From Telopea speciosissima (lineage: Eukaryota; Streptophyta; Magnoliopsida; Proteales; Proteaceae): a stretch of DNA of 64,000 nt. Position numbers and translations under genes: made by a program. The DNA lies in assembly GCF_018873765.1 (NCBI RefSeq), contig NC_057920.1, positions 11,049,307-11,113,306 on the forward strand. The letters run 5' to 3'. Under the pieces are notes generated by a model, which made no database searches, had not been told where the DNA came from, and was given only the letters and a program-made list of their open reading frames with translations. Below, piece after piece: positions 35,356 through 47,200 of this stretch (position 1 is its first letter; every line of letters starts with the position of its first letter).

Positions 35356-36208
35356 CATCTCAGATTTGGGCATGCCCACATTCTCATGTTTTATAGAGGA
35401 GTGTTCGCTTTCATTTTTGACAAAAATAGGTGTGAAAAGAACTCTTTTTATGTATAACTTAATAAATATAAATGAAATAAGATTGGTGAAGTAGACATCA
35501 GAGGGAATTGGAATCACTTCAGTTTCAGTCAAAAGTTTGATTCCATTTGATCAATTCCCATCACCCAATTCTCTAACATCTCACTGGTTTTTCTTTCTAG
35601 TAATCCTAATGGTTTCAGATTGATCCATCCTGATTCCTTCCCCTGTTCTTGAGCCGCACTTCTTCCCTGGCCTGTCAAAACTTGGAATGGTTTGATATGC
35701 AAATGAAGTTCTCTTTAGTACACGAGGACAGGTTACAGAAGTGCCATTGTAGTGGATTGAACCTTCTTTGGTATCTGAAACACTTATGGCGATTTCATTG
35801 TCAATAACCTTTCCTATTGGAACAGGCAAAGGCAGGGATGAAAGGGAGACATCAAAAGGATTCCTCAGGGTCCTCTTCATCTTTTTCTTCATTTCAGGGG
35901 ATCTAACATCCATTATGAAGAATAGATTGTACAAGATCATCATAACTGTACATAGTCTACATCTTAGAAGTGCTCTTCCTGAATAGAAAATAAAGGAAAT
36001 TTGAATTATCATATCCAGAAACAAGGAAATGACCAAAAAAAAATGAAGTGGTACTTCAAGAATTCTGGACAAGTATTATGGAACCAAACTGATTAATGTT
36101 CTTTAATTCTACAAACCACTCTCTCCCACTGGGAGCCTTGAGGACTGCAGCATCAGGCAATTACTTTGCAAATTGCCTTGTAAATTAGTTTGAGAATCTT
36201 TTACAAGG
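35356..36208 (-). pseudogene. Decayed REM B3 gene copy
   Basis: Minus-strand pieces match the two-B3 gene at 60451-62778 in order. 36040-36208 matches the first B3 (ttcTCAAACT then TTTACAAGGCAATTTGCA, GCTGCAGTCCTCAAGG, SGREW.VELK) but has in-frame stops. 35580-35930 is linker-like (RSPEMKKKMKRTLRNPFDVS, GEGIRMDQSETIRITRKK). 35555-35575 matches the linker block AGAGAATTGGGTGATGGG. 35360-35400 matches the HENVSIP block (KHENVGMP). No first exon or C-terminal B3 was found. It is a tandem duplicate that has lost function. Confidence 0.75.
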
Positions 36209-37300
36209 GTCACCCACCAATCTCCAAATTTTGGGATTGAAAAGGTCATGAGCTTCAGCATGTATTACCTCTGCACCCGACCAATGCCATATCAGATATT
36301 CCCAGACTAATGACGGCAGCACAACTCCATCACAGAGCATCTCAATTCACATAAGTCCATATCTAGGAACTCTCCCACATAAACTTCATGAATATAGTAC
36401 CAAGTAACAAAATCTTCATAAATATCATGAAACCCAGCCAGTCCCTCAACCCATTTTGAGTGCTGGATGGGGTGTTTAGAAAAACAAAATACTGAACTTG
36501 TATTTGCATAAATATACTAACAAAATAAAATTGATTTCTTTCTTGAGTCAGGTTGATGCAGTGGTACAGTAAATTGTTTAAAGTTCAAACTAATTGGTGG
36601 TTGGGGTTGAAACCCTCATTGAAACATGTTAATAAAACTTAGGGTGAGGGTTGGGCACGCCGCTGGCTTTCCTGGAGCTAGCGGTTGTGCCCAATGGAGA
36701 GGGTGGGATAGGGAGGGCAGGGGAGTCAAATCCATAGGGGGTGGGAGAGAGACAGACTTAGGCTGGGCACAACACCCACGTGCTCAGCCTTTACCCTAAA
36801 AGTTAACACTTTAGAGAAACAATTGATGGGTTAATGATGGTTCAACTTGTCCCTGGTTGACCGGTTCAACCATCTGGGTTGAACCAATGATTAACAAATC
36901 AACTGTTTGCTTCGAAAAATGGAATTTACAACCGAACCCCCTTTTAAGGACTGGGTCACAAGTCAATCAGTTCAACCAACCGAACTAGGTCAAGTTTCAA
37001 GAGTACTGGCCTTCATATGCACAATATAATGGCCAAGCATCAAAAGACTATTTAGTAGTGGGAAGACAGCAGCAGCAACTTACAAAACAACAGAATAAAA
37101 CAAATCACTGAGACCACAAGCATATAGATATATGGAGAAAAGTTTGTGGGGGAGTGCACCACCCATGCCCAGACACAGTAAGGGGTGATATGACTGCTCT
37201 GCACCCTATGAAAGGAGGAAATCCCGCCCCCCATGATGCTTCTGCGTGCCATCTCATTGGTCCCCATGCACGCGCAAGGGCCATGCTCGCCTCTTATATA
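36209..37300. other. Intergenic, no gene seen
   Basis: AT-rich sequence with short G-rich stretches near 36650-36790 and an ACCGGTTCAACC-type stretch near 36860-36980. No conserved frame or clear element ends were recognised. Confidence 0.5.
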
Positions 37301-37304
37301 TGAG

Positions 37305-37455
37305 CAAGAGATCCCTGCTTGGTCGCATAGTCTCTACACCAGCACTTGGACCAATGGGAGAGCACCCCTTGGTATCCACCAAGGGGATAAGGGTGTCATT
37401 TCGTAGTGCCTTGTGAGAGGGCATAGGGGGCACCACCAAGCAGGGATCTTTTCCC
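37305..37455. mobile_element. MITE-like element, GATCCCTGCTTGGT ends
   Basis: AGATCCCTGCTTGGTCG at about 37308 and CACCAAGCAGGGATCT near 37435-37450 are inverted ends about 145 bp apart. (TA)n stretches lie just right and at 37612-37625 and 37735-37743. Confidence 0.55.
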
Positions 37456-37759
37456 CTATATATATATATATATATATAAGGGGTGATGTTCTCTGCCTGG
37501 TAGCGCAGGCTGCGCCTAGACACATGGGGCGGGACATGGCGGCCCTTTTGGGCATTCAGGGGGGGCCAGGCCGGTCATTTTGCCCACCCCCATGTGTCTG
37601 GGTGCATTCTGCTTATATATATATAAGGAAAATTTAGAGAAAAAGCACTGACCGAAAACCCTATCTAAAGTGGAGCCTAGTGTGAGCTGTCAAACAAATC
37701 ATAGAATGGATATCGATGGAGTCTCGCTCAGTGCATATATATATAATTGATTGAGCAAT

Positions 37760-38589
37760 GGAGCTGTGCGATTCAGTCTCAGGTGGGAAGCCTTGGTGAG
37801 AAGCCATGGACACTGGGAAGCTGATCCAAGTTGGTGGGAAACCATAAGTAATTTACTCTATTCTTCATACTCTGTTTTTTGCAAAAAATAGGTACTGTTT
37901 CCTCACTAATCGAGAACTGTTACTGGTTGTTGAGGTCTGATTTTAACCAAGCAGTAATCTCTGATTTCTTAGATGGTATTGGTGTTAAATCGCAACAGTT
38001 AATCTCCTCTCTATTCTCTCATTTTAACTTCTGCGGATCCCCTGTTTCTGTTCTTATTTCAGCCTATAAAGATTTGTAACTTCTGGTCAATCTGTTAATC
38101 AGATTTGGCCCTACTTTTGGGGATTTAAAGGAGGTCCCCGAACTTGAACTTGACCTGGGTGTTGGGCTGTTCTTAGCCCTGGTTCTGAGGTTACTTAAAA
38201 TTCAACATATTCTTCTGTTTCTCATATTTTAGATTTAGAGTTTTCTAAATTAACTTCATTTCAGACGTTAGAATGCTATAAGATTTTGGGATTTGATTTA
38301 ATCTACCAAGAGTGAGGTCTGATCCAAATTTCAGACCAATCTATCAGTCAGAGTACATTTAATTTCAGTTTCACTGTTTCTGAGATCTCCGCCTGTCAGA
38401 TCACTGTTTTCTAAATTACTCCCAGGCCTCTAATCAGATTGTTCCCATCTTTTGAGAAGATCCTATTCTTCCTATTGGCTATTGTTTTCTAAAGTTTGGT
38501 GATATTCTGAGAGGTATGACTTCAGTCAGATTTGGGGTTTGTCTAGGGATCTTGTTTGGAAGGTTGTCTTTCAACCCTCCACCACATTA
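37760..38589 (+). mobile_element. LTR 3' part, ends CCACATTA
   Basis: It is colinear with 18050-18780 (GAGATCTCCGCCTGTCAGATCA, CCCATCTTTTGA, GATATTCTGAGAGGT) and ends ACCACATTA, close to the family end CTACATTA. The 5' start is lost or replaced by the (TA)n region. Confidence 0.6.
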
Positions 38590-39733
38590 GGGACTGAATG
38601 TTAACCCTATTCAAATATCAAAATTGAAACAGAAGAAAAGAAAAGAGTCTGCCTCTGTGTATTGCATAAATGAAGATGTATATCACTGACCCATCTATCT
38701 AACATATTTTTTAGTCTTTCTTGAGAATTGTTTTATGTTCTCATTGATTACCAATGGGTGGGACACAATGGGGAAGTCATACCAACAGGAGGCTCTTGGC
38801 TTTTCAACCATAATCTAGCAGCTAAAAAGAGAAGGATCATTCCATGTTTTCTCACCAGTGGAGGAATGTTCTTCCCTTTCCATATCTTTTGAAATACTTA
38901 TAAAAACAAACCAACAAACAGGTAAGATGAAAGAAGTAACAAATAGGTTTATGTCTTGACAGTTTGCAGGCATCATCTATCAAAAAGAGTTGGGATTGTT
39001 TTGTATTTTTAGAATCTTATTTCAAAATCATTGCTTCCTATTTTTATTTGTCACAAAATATCCACCATAATTGAATCAGTTCTTGTAAGTTCTATGTGAA
39101 TGTGTTTTATCATGTACGTGCATGAAAGCATGTCACTTGCATTATTATGAGTTTTAAATAACAGTTTTGATTCAATGAGACCATCAGATTCAACTTTATT
39201 TAAGAGTCATCAGAAACATTGCTGGCATTGACCCTATAGGTTTTCACAGATATTAATTGGTCAGGAGACACAAACAGTTGACAGCTGAAGCTTTGAGCTT
39301 GAATGAAGCTCCAGGGAGAAATATTTTGTCAGCATTTGAAGAGGAAGGAGATGCGAATGCTCATAGAAGAGAGCAAGATGTGACAGTTGAAGCAGCAGTT
39401 ATTTGGAGGGACAAAGCAGTAATTTCGACACCAATTCAATTGGGCATGGTGGCAATGGGTACAATTCAAGTATGTAAGAAGATTAAATTGTTTCTCTAGG
39501 CAGGGGAGTAGCTATTACCTTGTGAGAGGGTGGGATCTTACTTTGCACATAGTTTTCAAGGTAATGGGGCGTGTGGTGAGGTGGATAACTCATTTTGTAA
39601 GTTGTAAGATTCTGCAGAGGTTGCTATTTTGGTAACCTTGTTTTAATGCGATTTTATGTTTATGCTTCTTACCCAAATGAGGGGGAGACAGGCATTTAAA
39701 TATACAGCACCTAATAAATATTTGCAGCCAGGT
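38590..39733. other. Intergenic, no gene recognised
   Basis: AT-rich sequence. An 80-codon plus frame at 39257-39499 (VRRHKQLTAEALSLNEAPGR...) matches nothing I recognise and is not called as a gene. Confidence 0.4.
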
Positions 39734-40918
39734 TGATGCAGATAAATCACAAATATGAGTTTATTTAGTAGAAATAAGCCTTGGGTTGGGTTATATACAT
39801 GTTAGGCCTTTGCTCCAATGGGTTTTCATTGTATTTGGCCACTTTAATGAGCTTAAAATATGATAGAGGCGGTAAGAATACAGGATTAGTTGGAGTATTA
39901 GTAGTTGTTTTCTATTTCACTTCTTATTTATTATTTTAACTATGTTTATCTGGAATAGGCCCGATGTTAGCAATCCAACTTATCTCTATCTCTAGATTCG
40001 GTCTTTTAGTAAAATAGGTTTCTATTTTTTTATTACTTCTTTTGGTATATCTTATCTGTAATTCAATCCTGATGCTATCCTAATACTGGTTAGCAAAGGC
40101 TATAAATAGATGTAAAGGCCTTGGGCTTCCCCACAGATTTGAAGTAATAACACTTCAAATTTCCTGAATGTTGCTGTTGTGGATTCAGTAGTGTGCTTGG
40201 TGGATTTCTTAGTGGAAGACTGGAGTCTCTTCACGGGTTTAGGTGGATTCCATAACCATTGTCGGTGGATTCTTGCCCTAATTTCCCTTCTAGCTTTCGA
40301 TCTATTTTATTCAAGTTAACACTTAACAGGTCAGATTTCTGTCAAATTCTTCACCCTGCAGCAGCACTGCTTTCACTCAATTTTTTGGTTTGTTGCCCTG
40401 TCAGCAATCCTGTTTGTACTAGTCTGTAGCTGGATTTTTCTGGTTCGGAATTAATCTACATTATTTGGTATCAAAGCCATCACTTATTTGATGAGATGGG
40501 TTCGAATATTACTGATATTATTCTTCTAGTTTGAGAGAAGCAAGAACTTTATTCAGAATGAAAGTTGATCGTGTGGTGCTGATTCTACGTCACTTCAAAA
40601 CTCGGGAAAGTAACAAGGGGGGAATTGATGCAGATAAATAAAAAAAAATGGGCTTATTTTCGGTGACATAAGCCTTGAGTTGGGTTATATACTTATATAT
40701 ATGTTGGGCCTTTATTCCAATGGGTTTTCAATATATTTGGCCACTTTAATGGGCCTAAAATATGAGTAGAAGGTAGGAATATGGCAATTAGAGTCTTAGT
40801 AGTTGTTTTCTATTTCACCTATTAATTATTATTTTATCTTATCTTTAACTGGACCAAGCCTAATTTTAGCAATCCAGCTTATCTCTTATCTTTATCTCTA
40901 CAGTCAACCTTTTCCTAA

Positions 40919-41312
40919 GGCTCTCTTTGGTATCATTTTATGTTTTGCTTATGGCGTATTTTAAATAAAAAAAATCATTAATGAAAACCATTTTTATCAA
41001 AAAATGAAAACCGTTTGGTAACCATTAGATATAATAGAGTATAGAATGAAAAATCGTTTGGTAACTACCTATGTGTAAATAATTTTAATTGGTGGTGAAG
41101 GGAGTCAAGGGACTAGTATTCCTTCTTGTATTATATTATTATATAAAATATAAGAAGAAAGGTTTTTGTTATATATAATATAATATATTATAAAATGGAG
41201 GCTTTTTTATATAATACAATATAATATATAATATAAAAGGAAGGCTTTGTTACATATTATATAATATACAATATATGTTATTTATATTTTATAATATAGG
41301 TAGTCAAACGCA

Positions 41313-41369
<57 letters not shown>

Positions 41370-41641
41370 CACAAGGCAGGCTCGGTTTCTAATTTTCATT
41401 AATTTCACTATTTTACCCCCACTTAAGTAGCAATTGTGCACATGTTCATTAATGGAACCCACATAAATGACCAAAAACGATTTTTTGCCATAATAGATAA
41501 ATGGGTCTTGACCCTATTATGGCTTTTCTATTATTCTGATTTATTTTAAATAGAAATAGGGTACACAAATGATACCAAACGCCTGCAAAAACGCTTTTTT
41601 GTGTCAGAAAAACAAAAATAAAATTGATACCAAAGAGAGCC
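40919..41641. mobile_element. Tourist-like (PIF/Harbinger) MITE in 3' LTR
   Basis: Ends GGCTCTCTTTGGTATCA and its complement are flanked by a three-base duplication TAA (40916-40918 and 41642-41644), the PIF/Harbinger target type. The interior is AT-rich and includes a (GT)n(GA)n microsatellite at about 41314-41369. No transposase. Confidence 0.88.
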
Positions 41642-41784
41642 TAACAGGTCGCTATTTTTTATTTATTCTTTGGTTTATCTTATATCTAATTCAGTACTAA
41701 TGCAAAACCTATTAGTAGTTACCAAAAACTATAAATAGTTGTGTAGGCCGTAGGCCTCCCCGATGATTTTAAGTAATATCAATT

Positions 41785-42915
41785 TGATGTAGATCAAAGC
41801 ATGCAGAAGAGAAGGACCAAAATAAAATTCAAAACAAAGTTAATGCTCATGTGAATAGTACCCGAGTTACTATTCGTGTTCACGTGAACAGTGTCACAGC
41901 CAATATTTGCCTTGTTTGGGAATGATTTTTAGAAGATCTTGTGGGCTCATTGGAGATATCAAGTGGAGGAAGATTCTATCCTAATGCTGCCAAAGTTTAG
42001 TTTCTATTTTCAGTTTTAGAAAGTATATTTTATTTCATTGCAATAGAATCTTAGGTAGCTTCTAATTTCAGTTTGTTACTATTTTTAATTTTTTTCTCTA
42101 AAATAGAAGTTTCTATTTTGATTTATGGCAGCTAGATTTTATAGGAAGTTTCTATTTTGGTTGTAAGCTACTTGGTAGCAAAGCACTTTCTATTTTTATT
42201 GTTTCTATTTTGGGCTCAACCCTTGAGTCTATATAATGTAATGCCCTTAGAGGCCTGCATGCAATTTTAGTTGAATGAAAACTTGCTTCTTAGCAAATTG
42301 ATTGTCCTGAGAGAGGCTGGGAGACTCAGAGAGTCTAACCGGTGAGAGACCAGGGCTGAGAGAGCCATTCTATCCCCAAACTGCATTCTTCTACTTGATC
42401 CCCCTTCTCCTTACTTTACATTTTTGTTTCTATTTTCATTGGTCTGCAAACTCACCCCCTGTGAAGAATCGAGGCAATGTTTTCCATCACTGTTATTGCT
42501 GGGAGATCCCTAGAAGTCTACCCCATTGAGTGTCACAGAAGCTGGTCCATGAAAGTGCAAATTCCTACCCTGCGGCCATATTCTGTTGATGTCCAATTGC
42601 AACAAACTTCAAGCCCTGATATCATCTGATCAGGCCACCAGTTTCAGTCCAGAATTTGCGGGAGTATTACCCATCTCAGGCTTCTCCTTCAATAGTAATT
42701 TGTGTCTGATCCAAAGGCTGGATCTGGTTGTAAACTGTTATTTCTATTTTGTGATCCTACTTTATAATTCTGAAACCCTCCCATATTTCACCGACCTTGT
42801 TTATTTATCTTTGGATTGAGTTTATATACTATTACAAGTCAGAACCAGTACCTGTACTTGAGTTGTGCCAGTGATCCTGACTGGGGTTGGATAGTTCCTA
42901 TCTAGCCTTACATTA
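41785..42915 (+). mobile_element. Solo LTR nested in 3' LTR
   Basis: TGATGTAG...TTACATTA is flanked by caatt (41780-41784) and cagtt (42916-42920), one mismatch. It interrupts the host LTR between GTAATATCAAT and ATTTCCT. Removing it restores colinearity with the 5' LTR at about 40160. It is related to 490-1376. Confidence 0.85.
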
Positions 42916-42997
42916 CAGTTTAGATTTCCTAAAATTTATTGTTGTAAATTCAGTAGTTGTTGTCCTGGATTCAGTAATGTGTTTGGTGGATTCCAAG

Positions 42998-43056
42998 CAT
43001 AGTTGTCAAGGCAGCACCTTGGTTTTTTCCCCCCCTCAACCACCTTGGCAACTATG
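42998..43056. mobile_element. 59-bp CATAGTTG mini-element
   Basis: CATAGTTGTCAAGG...CCTTGGCAACTATG is flanked by a perfect eight-base duplication attccaag (42990-42997 and 43057-43064). It is almost only two inverted ends with a short T/C spacer, and belongs to the same family as 19602-19942 and 22857-24178. Confidence 0.88.
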
Positions 43057-44221
43057 ATTCCAAGTGAATACAAAAGTGGATTCTTTAGTGGAAGAGTGGA
43101 TTCTCTTCACGAGTTTTGGTGGATTCCATAACCCACTGCAGGTGGATCCCTACCCTATTATCCCTTCTGTCAAATTCTTCATACTGCAGCACCTTTGTTT
43201 TTACTCAATTTTCTGGTTTGTTCCCCAGTTCTTCAATCCTGTTTTGTACTAGTCCCTAGCTGGATTTTTCTGGTTTGGGACTAGTCTACATTACAGGTTA
43301 TCTTCAGATAGCTTTTCCAGTCTTGTGATGTACTTTTGCTGGGTTTCGATCTGGCCTTCGATGTACAAGAAATAGATTTTCAAATGGAAATCTTCAATGT
43401 ATTTAAAGGCAGGAAGTAACCCTTCTCCTTTTACACGTTTGAAAACAAAATAAAAATTCCCAGCAAGAGAAAGGAAACAGAAAGGATCAAAACCATGATT
43501 CAGAGAAAGAGAAATGGCAGATCAGAGATGTACCTTGTTGCCGGGCTCGAAACACAACCTCCACATCTGGAGACTGGACGAAGGAGGCACGAGAGGAAAT
43601 TAACCTTCCAAGAATGGCTATCGTAGCTGGATCAATGACTGGAGCTGCCATACACAGCGCTGGTACAGATTGCTGACCAATGGACAGGGCACCATCACTG
43701 ATCAAAGAACGATCTCATCATCTATGTTCTTTGACCATTAAGGCAACTGATTATTTCTACAGGCTTTGTATTTTCCGACTATTTCAGTTGAGAAATGACA
43801 TGCAAATTTGAAAAGGAAAAAAATTTTGAAAAACAGATTATTCCAGGTCAATCCATAGTATTAGGTGGAGAATTCAGTAGGTGCAACATGATATTTCTTA
43901 AAGTAAGATATCCCAATAACAACCAGATATCCAAACTGGTTCCATCACCTTGTTTCTCTTTTATTGGCTGACTCATCCAATCCTCTGACCTTGTTTGTCA
44001 ATTCTGAGGTCTATTTATTCAAGTGAAAACAGAGTGTGGAAACATTCACATGCAAAAACCGGGTCTATTTGTCAAACTTACTTCCTTCTTGATAAAGCAG
44101 AAAAAATTGGAAGGGAAAAGTCTAAATAGCTTCCCCCCCCCCCCTGCCTTCTTCTCCGGATAGGAAAACAGGAAAGTAAAATTTCATTTAACTCTCCAAG
44201 TATTACAGTTTCACCACATGT

Positions 44222-47200
44222 TCAGTGATTTTTTAAAATGGAGACCTTCAAAACAGTACCCTTCTTTTTAAGAAGCTCAAAAGCACAAACATCTCCCTCT
44301 TCTACATTATTTTCCTTTGCAAATGCACCCCAACCACGACCAAATTTACCTGCACCATCCTTAATAAAACACTTGACAGACCATTTTCTCCCATCTGAAT
44401 TCTGAAGTGTGATTGTATCTACTTCATCTGTCATATGGCTCTTGACAAAGTCAGCCTTCATAATCTGCACCAGAAAGAAGTATTTCACTTAATGTCATTA
44501 TAAATTCATATTTTACAGTAAATTAAAATAGGAATTATCAGTTGCAAACTTCCAATCCTCAAGTATATGGGGAACCTTTGGCCAAAAATTGGATGAACTC
44601 TTTGTTTTTCATGATAGAAGTCATGGCATCAGGGTGAGACTAGGCTATGGCCAGCTGCCATGTTGCCAAAGTGTCGACAAGGCAGGGGCCAAATTACCCA
44701 AGAGAGTGCATTTTACATTCTAGGCCATATTTTAAATTATTAAGTTTGACATATTATATAGAAAGTCATATTTATATTTTATAGTAATGCAGATTGATCG
44801 TTGGATCTGCAAGTGATGGGCTCACTTAAGGATTGGAGGAAGAAGAATCTGACCTGACGGCTAAATATGGGCCAGATCTGAATCTAGATCTAATGGTTAA
44901 AATTAATGGAAAAAATAATCAGATCAGATGGACAGATTTCAAGGGAATAAATATCAGATCTGAATGATCAATTTTCAGAATAACAATCAAACATAAACAA
45001 TTTAATTAATTGAATTTAATGAGGTGAAAAAGAGGAGAGAGAAAGGATGGTCAATGGTAGCAGAATAAGGGGTTGCAATTTGAAATTTAGAAAAGATCAC
45101 ATAGGAAAGAAGTAGGTAGTGATGAGAGAAATATTGTGAGAGGGAAGAGATGGGCTTTCTTAAAAAATTGGATCTGAAATATAAAGCAAATCAAGAAAGA
45201 GAGACAAGAAAGAATTAATATGAGAGAGAGAGAGCTGTGGGGGTGAGGAGCTGTGGGGGTGAGGAAGAAAGAAGAAATAAAGGGAGAGAGGAAGTCCATT
45301 ACTGTGGCAGAGAAAGGAGAGAGAAGACAGCAATCAATTACCAAAAGAAATACAGTCAAATTCCATTCCAAAATCACAATCGAGGGGTGGGTTAGTGGAG
45401 CAGCCTGGTGGAAGCTGCGGATCGGGAGAATCGAGAATGCATAGGTGTGTCAAACAAGGCCAAAGCAATTGCAAGGACACTCTCTTGAGTTCCAAAGTCT
45501 CAATTTCATTCAAATCTCCTATTCATTCTCCCTTCTCCATGAGCAAAGCTCTTACATTTATAAGAAACCAAAAATCTAATTCTAATCCCTAAGCCTACTA
45601 AATCCTACGGCTAAGATTAATTGCAAATTACATCATAAAATAGAAGATAATTAAATATCAAAGTAAATCACAATTTAAGCCAGGCTCCTTGAAAATTAAT
45701 AAATACTAAAATTAAAAACCCAAATTAAGGAAGGGGTGTTGTAGAAGTAATTCGGCCAACTTGAGTGCTCTCTTCATGAAAATCGTCCCATGTTGTTGAT
45801 CCTCTTTGATTGTGTTTCATTCCAAAAATAAGGCAAGGGGACACTCCCAAAATTGTGTACTAAGGATGCTGTCCATGAGGATTTTTTTCCCAATAAAATA
45901 AGGGAGGAGGTTGGATCCAAAATCGTGAGCAAAAATTTCCTCCAGCTTGGCGAGTTTGTAAGTGAAGCTTCCCTAAAATATCTCAAGCAAAATTTGGGGT
46001 GAAAGATGCCTCACACGCTGTTCATATTGCTTTACTCCATAAAAATAGGGAAAGAAAGAGGGTAGACCACAAAATTGTCCAAAGGAGTGATGTGGCAAGG
46101 GTGGGGGCTAGATACTCTTCCAATGCTTCCTTAGCATGCTCTTCCTAAAAAATAGGAAAGTATTTCCTCAATAACTTCTTAAGAATAGGAAAGTGGCTAG
46201 CAAGATCTCCTTACGGCTGATTGTGTTCACACTGACCACTCAAAGGGGATCGTCCAAGATTTATTGACTAGGTGGCACGCACTGAAGAGATCTTCTAGAA
46301 TCAGTCCCACACTCCCACATGGGATTCATAGGTGAGTCAGCCTTCACACATGGACAGGGAATCTTGCTCGGTTTAGGTTGCTGATGTGGCCTTGAACTCG
46401 AACTACTGATGTGGACCTTGTTTGAACAAAGTTAATTTGAAGCTTGGTCTTGGCTCGGTTGGGCCACTTGTTGAGGATGTGGGTTTGGGCCTGTATCATA
46501 CCCTCTAGGTTGAAAAATAGTTCGTCCTCGAACTCTTGCCCAATCAATGATACTCGTCGTCCTCTGAGATCAAACAAAAACAAGTTGAATACTCCATTCA
46601 TCTTGTCGACTACACAAAGAAGCTACTTGTGCACCTTGGGTACTGATTTGTAAATGACGTTCATTTTGCTAGATATGAACAACGTTGGCTCATAGTTTTC
46701 GTTCATAGTTCGAAATAGTAGAGTTCTACAAGGTGGGGACAACTCAAAATGGATCACGAAACAGGTGAACGTTGTCTTCCCAATGTGATGTAGGGTGTGG
46801 GCATCGTACATCACCACAAGTTGTATTAAATATTACGACAACCTCATTATTCATCGCCTTCGCCATCTCACAACCTGAAAATATAAAATTTGTTTTCACA
46901 GTTGTTAGCATGAAAGGGGGTCAAGGATTTCTGTCGTCGACATTGCCTCTTTCATGTAGGAATCTGAAAATGAATCATTAGTCACAATAATAGTAACTAA
47001 TACATGTTTTTGTTGTTGTTCCCTCGTCTATATTGCACATGATCAACTCTGATTGCGGTGTGACATGGTCATGTGCAAAATTTTCAGCATCGTTGTTCTC
47101 GCATACGATGTTGAAAACATCATTGTTCTTCTTGCGCACAGCTTCAAAAACATCGTCGATGGCAAGTACATATTCTAAAACAAATTCTGGTTCATGTGTT

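Larger units (their letters stand above)
39734..43293 (+). mobile_element. Miniature LTR retrotransposon with 162-bp interior
   Basis: 5' LTR 39734-40463 (730 bp), interior 40464-40625, 3' LTR 40626-43293 enlarged by three insertions. The target duplication is a perfect caggt (39729-39733 and 43294-43298). Each LTR runs TGATGCAG...CTACATTA. The interior begins with the initiator-Met primer site TGGTATCAAAGCC (40466-40478) and ends in the polypurine tract AAGGGGGGAA (40615-40624). No gag or pol is present, so it must have moved with proteins supplied by another element, or lost its coding part. Without insertions and their duplications the 3' LTR is about 739 bp. Confidence 0.92.

Noticed and set aside
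37438..37500. (TA)n tract as a possible regulatory site
   Set aside because: Simple repeat beside a MITE; nothing supports a regulatory role.
39257..39499. 80-codon plus frame between LTRs
   Set aside because: No recognisable domain and no flanking exon signals; may be a decayed exon but cannot be supported.
43487..43705. 72-codon minus frame (MISDGALSIGQQ...)
   Set aside because: Composition looks coding-like, but no family, splice partner or conserved motif was recognised; it is possibly a relic of a transposon or gene.
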